DNA of 34,672 bases, from contig NZ_JACTVI010000086.1 in NCBI RefSeq assembly GCF_014495685.1, positions 1 through 34,672 of the forward strand, read 5' to 3'. The stretch comes from Streptomyces sp. TRM68367 (GTDB lineage Bacteria > Actinomycetota > Actinomycetes > Streptomycetales > Streptomycetaceae). Below the pieces are notes generated by a model that was not told the origin of the DNA, ran no database searches, and saw nothing but the letters and a program-made list of their open reading frames with translations. The position numbers were made by a program, and so were the translations under genes. Positions 7,966-15,240 of this stretch are shown in pieces (the stretch's first letter is position 1; each line of letters starts with the position of its first letter).

Positions 7966-8217
7966 CTGCACCAGGTCAAGCAAGGCCCGTTCCAGAATGC
8001 CTTGTTCACGTCCTGCTAGGGCGGCGAGCCGGTCGGGGCGTGGGCGCTTCCCGGGCCCGTAGTCGGGTGGCCCGGCAAGGTAACTGCGCAGGTAGCTGGG
8101 CTTGAGATGGTTGGCGAGGGCCAAGCGGCGGACGTAGGAGTCAACGGACTCCCCAGGGCGGGGGCGAACGCGGACAGGGAGAGGGACCAGGTGCTCCGCG
8201 AGGTGAGGGGTGCTCAC
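7867..8217 (-). CDS. tniQ: TniQ-like N-terminal domain (first part of the split gene)
   Basis: From the GTG at 8217 the frame gives a TniQ N-terminal domain: LPVRVRPRPGESVDSYVRRLALANHL is the classic start of the family, followed by LKPSYLRSYLAGPP and DRLAALAGREQGILERALL. Homology stops after DLVQQK, at the A-run complementary to 7959-7964. The rest of the frame to 7867 looks like out-of-frame sequence. TniQ proteins bridge TnsC to the target DNA, so this is the probable target selector of element 1. It starts 31 bp after the tnsC stop. Whether it works alone, through recoding at the A-run, or not at all cannot be told from sequence. Confidence 0.65.
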   Translation of the reverse strand: MSTPHLAEHLVPLPVRVRPRPGESVDSYVRRLALANHLKPSYLRSYLAGPPDYGPGKRPRPDRLAALAGREQGILERALLDLVQQKTGASEEAQAQLHKGRGQTRALHGDPTRRPS

Positions 8218-8248
8218 GACGTCTGAGGTTTCGCGGAGGGGCCGCTGA

Positions 8249-9295
8249 TCACCTGGTCGCCTTCTTGAGCGGCTTCTTCTGGCTCTCCGCTGCATGGTCC
8301 AGAGGGATCGCGGCGAGTCCTTCCTTGGTCACGCGTTCGGTCCCGCTCAGGATCGCGTCGATCGCGGCTCCCCGGATCGCGTGCGATAGGGCTCCGATCA
8401 TCCCGGCAGTCCGATCGTGGAGGTAGCGGGCCAACTTGACCAGGCTCCCCGGCGGGTGGTGGTGGAGGAGCAGGGTGTCCTCCAGGGTCGCGACCAGTCC
8501 CTTCCACTCATCGCCGTAGGGGAACGGGCGGGTGGGGACGAGGGTGAAACGGCCCGAGATCTGGGCGCCCCGCGTGCCGGCCAGGAGCTCGCTGGTTTCG
8601 AGGCCGATGCCCGCATAAACGAACGTGGCGGGGATCCGCTCAGAGAAGTACTTCAAGGTGTCGGAGACCTCGCTGCCGGCCCGAGTGACCTGCGAAACGT
8701 TGTGGATTTCGTCGACGAGCACGAGACCGGTGCGGGTATCGGTGCAGACGCCGACCACGGCCTCGATGATGTCCGTCATGTTCGACCGGGACCGGACGGG
8801 CAAGCCCAGGAAGCGGGCGAATTCGGCAGCGACCATGCGGGCGGTCGCGGCAGGAGGGACCGTGATGTAGAGAACGGGGATACGGTCGGCGACCTGGGGA
8901 TGGCGGGCCCGGTCGAGGAGTTCATGCGCGCGTCCGAGCTGGGTGATGGCGCTGGTTTTGCCCGTTCCGGGGAGCCCCGAGACCATCAGGCCGCGGCGGG
9001 CACTGACCGCGTGGCGGTTGAGCAGGACCAGCCGGCGGCCGCAGACCACGGTCTTCTCGACGAACGAGGTGGAGACCACAAGCATCCGGGCGTGATGGTC
9101 GAGCCGGTCCTCGTCGTAGAGAGCCCGTTCGTTCTCCGGCAGCCGCTTTAGCTCTGCCGGAGTCAGCAGCACGGGCGGCGCGGGCGGATCATCAAGGAAT
9201 TTCCGCCATCCTTCCAGAGTGGTCAACTGCCGGTTGGCCTCGGCATCCGCCTCGTCCAACGAGAGGTGCCGGGACGCTGGTTCGGAGATGGTCAC
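8249..9295 (-). CDS. tnsC: TnsC/TniB-family AAA+ ATPase (element 1)
   Basis: This 348-residue AAA+ protein has Walker A GLPGTGKT at residues 107-114 and Walker B LVLVDEI with D195 and E196. Both fall at exactly the same residue numbers as in the element 2 homologue. TnsC/TniB proteins form ATP-dependent filaments that connect the target selector with the TnsB transposase and give target immunity. The GTG start at 9295 overlaps the tnsB stop as GTGA, so translation is coupled. Its C-terminal region (RTAGMIGALSHAIRGAAIDAI) is typical of TniB. The sequence appears intact, unlike the downstream tniQ-like gene. Family assignment is firm. Confidence 0.9.
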   Translation of the reverse strand: MTISEPASRHLSLDEADAEANRQLTTLEGWRKFLDDPPAPPVLLTPAELKRLPENERALYDEDRLDHHARMLVVSTSFVEKTVVCGRRLVLLNRHAVSARRGLMVSGLPGTGKTSAITQLGRAHELLDRARHPQVADRIPVLYITVPPAATARMVAAEFARFLGLPVRSRSNMTDIIEAVVGVCTDTRTGLVLVDEIHNVSQVTRAGSEVSDTLKYFSERIPATFVYAGIGLETSELLAGTRGAQISGRFTLVPTRPFPYGDEWKGLVATLEDTLLLHHHPPGSLVKLARYLHDRTAGMIGALSHAIRGAAIDAILSGTERVTKEGLAAIPLDHAAESQKKPLKKATR

Positions 9296-11181
9296 GTGCG
9301 CCTCCAGGGGTTGGAAAGCGGGTCGAACAGGCCCAGCGGGATGACCTTGGCCACCTCGGTGTCCGTCTCCTCGTCGTGTGTGGGCTCGGCGGCGGGCGGA
9401 TCAGGAACGGGCCGGTCGGTGGCCGTGGCCCGGGTGCGGGCGGCGACCCGTCGGTCACGCCGTGAGCGTTTGGCCGGGCGGCTCTTCTCCGCGGCGGGAC
9501 CGTCGTGGGCCCGCCGCAGCAGTGCGGCGGCAGCATCGGCGATCTGCTCCTCGGTCCCGCCCGGGACCTGCGCGCGGGCGTGGTCCCAGGCCAGCTCTCC
9601 GAACGGGACGCCAACGCGGCGCAAGTGCTTCCAAAACACCGTGATCCACGGGTCTGTCTCGTTGCGGCGGTCGCGTACCCAGATCCGGGAAACGTCGTAG
9701 GGGTCGTAGTGGATCTCCCACAGGCCCTTCTTCTCCACCACTCCGGAATGCTGGCGGCGCAACGGCCCCAACTCGGTTCCGTCGTAGGTGCGGTGGTTGA
9801 TCCGGATGCCGTAGGCGTTGATCGCCTGCCAGCGCTCGGGCAGCAACTCGACGTAGTCCTCGCCGTTGAGCGGGGCGGGAACATAGCCGCACGACTCCAG
9901 CAGCGTCGCGTACTTTTCGTTCGGCGAGAACGCCCGCTTCGGCGAGTCCGGGTCGCGCAGTGCATCGTGCGGCCGGTTCTGCCAGACGGCGACGATCCAC
10001 TCGTCCAGCAGGCTCTGCAACTCGGGCAGTGACCACAGTGGCCCGTTTTCCAGGCCCCGGCCGCGGCGGTCCGTCGACCGGCCGGTGTAGCCCGCGACGA
10101 ACTGTGCGAACAGCGTGGCCACGGAACCCAGAGTCTTCTCGATCGCGCCCTTCTCGAAGGGGGACGCTTTGTGAGTCGGCTGAAGAGTGATGCCCAAATA
10201 GCGGCAGGACGCACGGAAGTTCTTCGAGATGAAGACCTTGCCGTGATCGCAGACGATCGTGTCCGGCACGATCACCGGCCTCGCAGCCGCGTGCTGCAGC
10301 CGCTCGTCCAAGTTCAGCAGACGCCGGTGCGGTATCACCGACCTCGACATCCGAAGAGCATCCGACCAGCCAGGACGCATCGTCTCCGGGGCGATGCTCC
10401 GGGCCAGGAGAGCAGAAGCATCGGCCGCTTTCGTTGTCGGCCGCAGCACTGCGGCGGGAAGCGACCTGGTCGCGAGGTCGACCATTCCCGTCAGCTCGAC
10501 CTTCTCGGCGATGCCCTCGTCCAGCCGCACCAGCACGTCCAACGGCGTGGAGTCGATCTGCACCCACTCGCCCGGCGCGCAGGCAGGAACCTCTCCGAAC
10601 GGCCCGGCCGGACGCGCGTTCACCGAACGGCGCGTGGTCGCCGAACCTGTCGCGTGGGTGCCGGTGGCCAGCTTGTCGAACAGCCGGTAGAGCGTGCGCT
10701 GCGACGGCATCTCAATACCCTCTGCGTCTTCACGGTCCGCCAAGATCTGAGTCGTCCGCCAGACCACGAAACCGATCGTCTTCGACGACGCCTCGGCCGT
10801 CTCGGCGATCGCCTGCCGCATCGCCTCGATCACCGCCGGGGCGACCCGGCCGAACTCCGGCATCTGCTTGGCCGCTCGCCCATCCGCGAGCCCCACGAGC
10901 CCATCCCGCTGGTAGCGCTGGCGCCGCTGCTTGATCCCGCTGGCCGTCATCGGGTGCCCGGCCGCCGTCAGCTCTGCCGCCTTGGCCCGCTCGCGCTGAG
11001 CCAGCGAGGTCCGTTTCGGGTCGAACTCCGAACGAGGCACCGTCCCCTCGGGAGAATCCGGAAGCGAGCCGTCCAGGACTTCCAGGATGTGCCTCTCCCA
11101 CCATCGCGCCTGCTCAGCAGCGGTCTTGGGGAACTCTGCAATCCTGGCCGTCGGAGGCACCCGCTGCCCTCTCCCCGTCAC
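9292..11181 (-). CDS. tnsB: TnsB-like DDE transposase (element 1)
   Basis: This 629-residue transposase has N-terminal HTH modules for end binding (about 15-200), a retroviral-integrase-type core and a Mu-type C-terminal barrel. The catalytic triad is visible: D210 in WVQIDSTPLDV, D312 in TIVCDHGKVF and E348 in KGAIEKTLGSV. The C-terminal region has PHDALRDPDSPKRAFSPNEKY and YDPYDVSRIWV, standard in the Mu C-terminal domain. It joins the 3' transposon ends to target DNA. The basic, proline-rich tail (residues 570-629) is where TnsB normally contacts TnsC. The GTG start at 11181 overlaps the tnsA stop as GTGA. Its substrate should be the 20-bp repeats at 6292-6353 and 11958-12027. The gene appears intact. 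Confidence 0.92.
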   Translation of the reverse strand: MTGRGQRVPPTARIAEFPKTAAEQARWWERHILEVLDGSLPDSPEGTVPRSEFDPKRTSLAQRERAKAAELTAAGHPMTASGIKQRRQRYQRDGLVGLADGRAAKQMPEFGRVAPAVIEAMRQAIAETAEASSKTIGFVVWRTTQILADREDAEGIEMPSQRTLYRLFDKLATGTHATGSATTRRSVNARPAGPFGEVPACAPGEWVQIDSTPLDVLVRLDEGIAEKVELTGMVDLATRSLPAAVLRPTTKAADASALLARSIAPETMRPGWSDALRMSRSVIPHRRLLNLDERLQHAAARPVIVPDTIVCDHGKVFISKNFRASCRYLGITLQPTHKASPFEKGAIEKTLGSVATLFAQFVAGYTGRSTDRRGRGLENGPLWSLPELQSLLDEWIVAVWQNRPHDALRDPDSPKRAFSPNEKYATLLESCGYVPAPLNGEDYVELLPERWQAINAYGIRINHRTYDGTELGPLRRQHSGVVEKKGLWEIHYDPYDVSRIWVRDRRNETDPWITVFWKHLRRVGVPFGELAWDHARAQVPGGTEEQIADAAAALLRRAHDGPAAEKSRPAKRSRRDRRVAARTRATATDRPVPDPPAAEPTHDEETDTEVAKVIPLGLFDPLSNPWRRT

Positions 11182-11930
11182 AGGACACCACCGTTCGCCA
11201 GGTGCACGACCGTGTCCGGGCCCAGCAACTCAGCCGCCATCTCTTCAGCGGCCAGCTCCTGGAGCCACAGAAGATGGAACAGCGCGGGCAGCGTGGCGAG
11301 GCGGTCACCGGCCGCGTCCGCGCCGGCCATCAACGGGCCGGGAGCCGCGAACACGTCCCTGAGTCGCTCTGCCTCCGAGCCGCGAAGGCACCGGGGATGC
11401 CGGTAGCGCGAAAGCCACCGGGCATTTGCCAACAGCACCGCTTCCGGCTCCCCGACCCGCTCGAACCCCCACCCGGCCTGGGCGCAGACCAAACGGGTCA
11501 CCTCGAACGCCTCGGCGTCCCTCGGCTCGATCCGGCCGTCCGCCCGGACATCAACGACCACCGCCGAGCCGTCCGCGCGGCGTACGAAGTAGTCCGGAGC
11601 GTGCCGACGCTCTCGTTCGCCGTCATGCCAGTGCAGCCAGAACGGCTGCGAGGAAATCCCCACCACCTCGGGATCGAAGTCCAGCAGGATCAGCCGGTCG
11701 CGTTCCAGCCACGACTCGAAGCCCACGTGCTGCCCGGTCGTTGACGCCCAATACCAGCCTGGGAAATGACGTTCACCACGCGACCAGCGAAACGGTCGCA
11801 CCGGTGCCACGTCCTCGAATCTGGCCGTCACACAGTCGAGCAGCGGACGCCGCCGTCGCTCACGTACAGCGTCCACGTACGACAGCTCGACGTACGTCTC
11901 CGCAAGATCCACCCCAGCCGGTACGGCCAC
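11178..11930 (-). CDS. tnsA: TnsA-like endonuclease subunit (element 1)
   Basis: This 250-residue protein has the restriction-fold TnsA core: E72 in VGFESWLERDRLILLDFDPEV, D113 in HAPDYFVRRADG and a following VVVDVR strand (D127, R129). In Tn7 TnsA the last motif ends in a catalytic lysine. Here an arginine occupies the place, as it also does in element 2. TnsA cuts the 5' ends, so together with TnsB it allows cut-and-paste transposition. The GTG start at 11930 follows GGGGAGG at four-base spacing, the best ribosome-binding site of the operon, and it is the first gene after the right end. The rest of the operon is joined to it by overlapping stops and starts. Confidence 0.88.
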   Translation of the reverse strand: MAVPAGVDLAETYVELSYVDAVRERRRRPLLDCVTARFEDVAPVRPFRWSRGERHFPGWYWASTTGQHVGFESWLERDRLILLDFDPEVVGISSQPFWLHWHDGERERRHAPDYFVRRADGSAVVVDVRADGRIEPRDAEAFEVTRLVCAQAGWGFERVGEPEAVLLANARWLSRYRHPRCLRGSEAERLRDVFAAPGPLMAGADAAGDRLATLPALFHLLWLQELAAEEMAAELLGPDTVVHLANGGVL

Positions 11931-11957
11931 TCGGCCTCCCCACTCCCTCGCCCCGTA

Positions 11958-12032
11958 CGACTAGGTTCACTGGCAAGGAAGCCAAAACGACTGGGTTCGC
12001 TGTCAAACGACTCGATTGGATGACAGCGGACA
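11958..12032. repeat. Element 1 right end with three TnsB-binding sites
   Basis: Three 20-bp repeats in one orientation occur at 11958-11977 (CGACTAGGTTCACTGGCAAG), 11988-12007 (CGACTGGGTTCGCTGTCAAA) and 12008-12027 (CGACTCGATTGGATGACAGC). Terminal GGACA at 12028-12032 follows. The outer two sites abut and the inner one is 10 bp away. The tnsA start lies 28 bp inside, so the sites probably overlap the operon promoter. Confidence 0.85.
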
Positions 12033-12048
12033 CAAATACGACACCTAT

Positions 12049-12063
12049 CGTGCTCAGCCTCAG
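12049..12063 (+). repeat. 15-bp direct repeat flanking element 2 (left copy)
   Basis: CGTGCTCAGCCTCAG abuts the first base of element 2. The identical copy is at 18237-18251, immediately after the last base of the element. It is the candidate target-site duplication. Confidence 0.85.
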
Positions 12064-12167
12064 TGTCCTGTCTCAGCTAGGTCCGGGCATCTGGGGCCCT
12101 CTGACCTGGGGTGCCCGGAGAACTCTGAGACGTCCGGATCTGGGATCGTCTCAGTTTGCTCCGGGTA
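12064..12167. repeat. Element 2 left end with three TnsB-binding sites
   Basis: TGTCCT at 12064-12069 is followed by GTCTCAGCTAGGTCCGGGCA (12070-12089). An inverted copy TGCCCGGAGAACTCTGAGAC follows at 12112-12131, then GTCTCAGTTTGCTCCGGGTA at 12148-12167. The second site is inverted, as at the left end of element 1. A weaker possible fourth copy lies near 12212-12235. No gene is seen from here to 12323. Confidence 0.85.
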
Positions 12168-12323
12168 GCTGTCCTACTGTGGCTGCATCCGTAACTTGCT
12201 CGACTTCGAGACAGCCCGGACCGTCGCCGAGATTCTCAGACCGCGGTCCCAATGGCCGGGCTGCATCGGTTCCTGTCAGCGAGTGCATGGCCGCCGGGGA
12301 GGCCCAGTCGATCCATGCCGACG

Positions 12324-13220
12324 TCAAAGGCCCTTCAGGACACGATCAAGTGCGGACCGGCCTGCGGGCCCCCAGTTCGGCTTGCCGCCAGGCAGGCCGC
12401 GATCCCCGGCTTGGCCCATCGCCATCAGGAACAGGCTCCTCATCGCGGCCAGTCCGCGCGCCCGTCGCACCGCTGCCTCGTCCGCCTGTGCGTAGCTGTT
12501 GAAAAACCGTGCGGCGCCGCCCGCGGGGAGTAGCAGCCAGGCGGCCGCGAGGTCCCACGCCGGGTCGCCGGCGACCAGCGCGCCGAAGTCGACGACACCC
12601 GCCAGTGTCCCGTCCGCGACGACGACGTTCGCGGGATGCAGGTCGCCGTGCACCCACACCGGTGGGCCCTCCCACCCCGGGGCCGCCACCGCTTCACCCC
12701 AGACTTCACGGATCTCGTCGGCGAGGTCGGCAGGGGCAACGTCCTGGAAGAAGTGTTCGAAGCCGTCCGTGCAGTCCTTGGGGTGAGCGCCGAAGTCCGA
12801 AGCGGTAGGTGCGTCGGTGGGCGCTTCCACGTGCAGCGCCCTGAGGAAGTCCGACAGCGTCTCGGCCGCGTGGTCGCCGCGAGTGATCGAGCCGTGGTCC
12901 AGCGGCGTGCCCTCGACCCATGTCATGACGGTCCAGATCTTCGGGAAGCGCTCGGACGGCGCACCGTCCCGCAGGGGGACAGGAATCGGCAGCGGCAGGC
13001 GCGCTGCGAGAGTCGGCAGCCACCGGCGCTCCTTGAGCTGCAGATCGGGGCTCGTGTCCATCCGCTGCATCCGGACGGCCAACTCGTCACCGAGGCGCCA
13101 CATTTGGTTGCCCCAGCCGCCCGCCACTTCGCGGATGGGCAGCTCGGCCAGGTCTGGATGCTGTTCCCGAAGCAGGTCGCGGACCAGATCCTCGCTGATC
13201 TCAATCTCGGATTCGATCAT
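12324..13220 (-). CDS. Aminoglycoside-phosphotransferase-fold kinase (element 2 cargo)
   Basis: This 298-residue protein has the APH/choline-kinase core: a catalytic loop VWVHGDLHPANVVV and the metal-binding GVVDFGALVAGDPAWDLAAA. An N-lobe with LAVRMQRM, carrying the ATP-side basic residue region, and MTWVEGTPLDH as hinge are also present. Members phosphorylate aminoglycosides, macrolides or metabolites such as homoserine and methylthioribose. The sequence resembles the broad APH family more than a named resistance enzyme, so the substrate is open. The ATG at 13220 overlaps the tniQ stop as ATGA, making it the fifth gene of the transposition operon and not a separately promoted cargo gene. 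Confidence 0.85.
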   Translation of the reverse strand: MIESEIEISEDLVRDLLREQHPDLAELPIREVAGGWGNQMWRLGDELAVRMQRMDTSPDLQLKERRWLPTLAARLPLPIPVPLRDGAPSERFPKIWTVMTWVEGTPLDHGSITRGDHAAETLSDFLRALHVEAPTDAPTASDFGAHPKDCTDGFEHFFQDVAPADLADEIREVWGEAVAAPGWEGPPVWVHGDLHPANVVVADGTLAGVVDFGALVAGDPAWDLAAAWLLLPAGGAARFFNSYAQADEAAVRRARGLAAMRSLFLMAMGQAGDRGLPGGKPNWGPAGRSALDRVLKGL

Positions 13221-14188
13221 GCCGAGTCACCGTACTTGAGGTAGGTGGAGGCCACCTTGCACTTTGGGAGATCCAGCTCCCCGGCTGGATCTCCCGAGCT
13301 CTCTGAAGACCCGCAGGCAAGCGCTGCCGCTATGGCGTCCTCGATGCGTAGAGCGGTGTCTCCCAGTTCCTTGAGGAACCACGGCTTGCTGCTCCTGCGA
13401 AGGATCCGTTCCTGTGGCAGCTGACGGATGAACTCGGCCCGGAAGCGGAGGTATCCGCTGTCCTCGGAGCGTGCGAGCTTCCTCCAGTGAGGGGAGGCGT
13501 AGAGCGCGGTGGCTGCGACGACCTCGGGATAGACAGCGATGTAGCGGCGAGGGTCCCAGACTTCGGGGTGGCTGGTGCCCAGGGTGTCGAGACGGCGGCG
13601 GCGGTCGCTGGGCCGGTATCCGCGTCGGACGACGGCGTCCCAGAGGTCGGAGCAGTGCTCGAAGCAGGCGCTGAGCACGACGTGTCCGTGTCTGCGCAGG
13701 AGCCGGTAGTGCCGCCGTTGCGCCTGGATCACGTCAGGGAGGTCGGTGACGTCGACCTGTTGCATGTAGTTCTCGGCTGATCGACCGGTCCAGATCTTGT
13801 GCCGGAGACAGACCTGATCGTGGAAACGAGAGCTCCAGACCGAGACCCTTGAGAAGTGGGAATAACTTCCCGTCCGGCGGGCGACGCAGAACCGGCAAGG
13901 GGCGTTCACGGAGAAGTCCGGGCGATCGGCGAGGAACGGCCAGTGTTCCTGGCCGAGTTGGGGGATCGCGTGCAGGAGGGTTTCGCAGGACTGGCCGCTC
14001 ACGATGGCGAGCCGCTCGATGTAGTCCTGCCGCGACTCCAGCCAGGAGCTCTGTGCCAGCACCCTTTCGGCCCGGATTCCGTTCGTGGCGCCCAGCCGTT
14101 CCAGATAGGACCGTTCGCTTTCGTGCGGGAACGGCGGGAGTGGGCGGGGAAGGGGCCTGGTCAGCCAGTAGTCGGTCGGCTCTCTCAT
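13217..14188 (-). CDS. tniQ: TniQ-family target-selection protein (element 2)
   Basis: The ATG at 14188 overlaps the tnsC stop as ATGA and gives a 323-residue protein. The TniQ N-terminal pattern is present (LPRPLPPFPHESERSYLERLGATNG). The zinc-site region follows (APCRFCVARRTGS, then HDQVCLRHKIWTG), which is diagnostic of TniQ. The second half is basic and helical (VIQAQRRHYRLLRRHGHVV) and probably binds DNA. TniQ links TnsC to a target; in Tn7 the relative TnsD reads a specific sequence at glmS. Here the element sits just upstream of a core XRE gene, so this protein is the candidate reader of that site. Confidence 0.88.
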   Translation of the reverse strand: MREPTDYWLTRPLPRPLPPFPHESERSYLERLGATNGIRAERVLAQSSWLESRQDYIERLAIVSGQSCETLLHAIPQLGQEHWPFLADRPDFSVNAPCRFCVARRTGSYSHFSRVSVWSSRFHDQVCLRHKIWTGRSAENYMQQVDVTDLPDVIQAQRRHYRLLRRHGHVVLSACFEHCSDLWDAVVRRGYRPSDRRRRLDTLGTSHPEVWDPRRYIAVYPEVVAATALYASPHWRKLARSEDSGYLRFRAEFIRQLPQERILRRSSKPWFLKELGDTALRIEDAIAAALACGSSESSGDPAGELDLPKCKVASTYLKYGDSA

Positions 14189-15240
14189 CCGGCCTTCCGG
14201 CGGGAGGCGGTTCCGGAACCGGACACGGACTCGCTGTTGTGATCGATCCGGGTGTTCTTCAGCAGGTCCTGGGTGATGCGCTCGCTTCCGTCGAGGATGG
14301 CGGAGATCGCGGCGGCGCGGATCAGGTGGGAGAGGCTTCCGATCATTCCGCCGGTGCGTTTGTGTAGGTAGTCGGACAGGTTCACCAGGGTCTTCGGCTG
14401 GTGCCGGTGGAGCCGCAGGGTGTCTTCCATGGTGGCGATGAGCGACCGCCACTCCGCATTGCGCGGGAACGGTCCCGTGCGGACCAGGACGCAGCGGCCG
14501 CCCATCTGCCGGCCGCGAACTCCGGTGAAGACCCCGGACTGTTCGACGTCGATGCCCGCATAGACGAAGGTCGCCGGGAGGTGTTCGGTGAAGTACTTCA
14601 GGTGGTCGGAGAGGTCCTCGCCGGCGACGGTGCCGTGATTCATCAGGTGGATTTCGTCGACCAGCACAAGGTCCGTGCGCGCCTCGATCATGACTTGGCA
14701 GACGGCGTTGGTGATGTCGATCGTGTTGTGCCGGGCCGAGACGGAGGGCAGGCCGAGGAAGCGGGGGAACTCGATGGCGAGTTTGCGGGGTGAGCCCTTG
14801 GGCGGGGCGGTCAGATAGACGACGGGGATCCGGTCGTCCCCCGGGTAGCGCTGATGGACCCGGAGTTCGTGCAGGCGCCCGAGCTGCTTGAGCGCGGTGG
14901 TCTTGCCCGTCGTCTGCCGCCCGGAGACGATCAGTCCGCGCCGGGCGCCGGACTCGCGCTGGTTGAGCAGGGTCAGCAGCCGTCCCTGGTGGGCGATTTC
15001 CCGGACGGCCGAGGTGCGTACGACTTGAAGTTCGGAGTGATAGAGGACCCGGGCGTCGTCATAGAGCTCCTGATCCGCCGGGCCGAGCGAACGCCACCGC
15101 TGTTCGGACAGCAGCGCGAAGGCCGTCGGATCGGCCTCGACGAACTGCCGCCAGCCGGTGAGCTGTGTGGTGGGATCACGACGGGGCCCCGCCAGGTCCG
15201 CGACGTCACGGCCCTCGGGCTCCGGCGTGCTCACCACCAT
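14185..15240 (-). CDS. tnsC: TnsC/TniB-family AAA+ ATPase (element 2)
   Basis: This 351-residue protein starts at the ATG at 15240, overlapping the end of tnsB by 10 bp. Walker A is GRQTTGKT (residues 107-114) and Walker B is LVLVDEI with D195 and E196. A sensor-type region follows (LPATFVYAGIDVEQSGVFTG), then a C-terminal GGMIGSLSHLIRAAAISAIL helix typical of TniB. It closely parallels the element 1 ATPase in length and motif spacing, so the two share ancestry. It should couple TniQ-selected target DNA to TnsB and mediate target immunity. The open frame continues upstream to 15996, but only out-of-frame tnsB sequence lies there. Confidence 0.92.
   Translation of the reverse strand: MVVSTPEPEGRDVADLAGPRRDPTTQLTGWRQFVEADPTAFALLSEQRWRSLGPADQELYDDARVLYHSELQVVRTSAVREIAHQGRLLTLLNQRESGARRGLIVSGRQTTGKTTALKQLGRLHELRVHQRYPGDDRIPVVYLTAPPKGSPRKLAIEFPRFLGLPSVSARHNTIDITNAVCQVMIEARTDLVLVDEIHLMNHGTVAGEDLSDHLKYFTEHLPATFVYAGIDVEQSGVFTGVRGRQMGGRCVLVRTGPFPRNAEWRSLIATMEDTLRLHRHQPKTLVNLSDYLHKRTGGMIGSLSHLIRAAAISAILDGSERITQDLLKNTRIDHNSESVSGSGTASRRKAG

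Larger units (their letters stand above)
6287..12032 (-). mobile_element. Element 1: Tn7-like TnsABC-TniQ transposon
   Basis: The element spans two ends that each begin TGTCC followed at once by a 20-bp repeat (left site 6292-6311, right site 12008-12027). It carries tnsA, tnsB and tnsC with overlapping starts and stops, a broken tniQ-like gene and a GNAT cargo gene, all on the minus strand. The five bases outside the ends are AAAAT on the left and CAAAT on the right, so a 5-bp target duplication survives with one mismatch at best. The broken tniQ and imperfect duplication suggest an old, possibly immobile copy. Total length is 5746 bp. Boundaries rest on the repeat logic and not on an empty-site comparison. 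Confidence 0.8.

Noticed and set aside
12210..12240. Fourth TnsB site in the left end of element 2
   Set aside because: AGCCCGGACC...GAGAT resembles the repeat, but it has an extra base and several mismatches.
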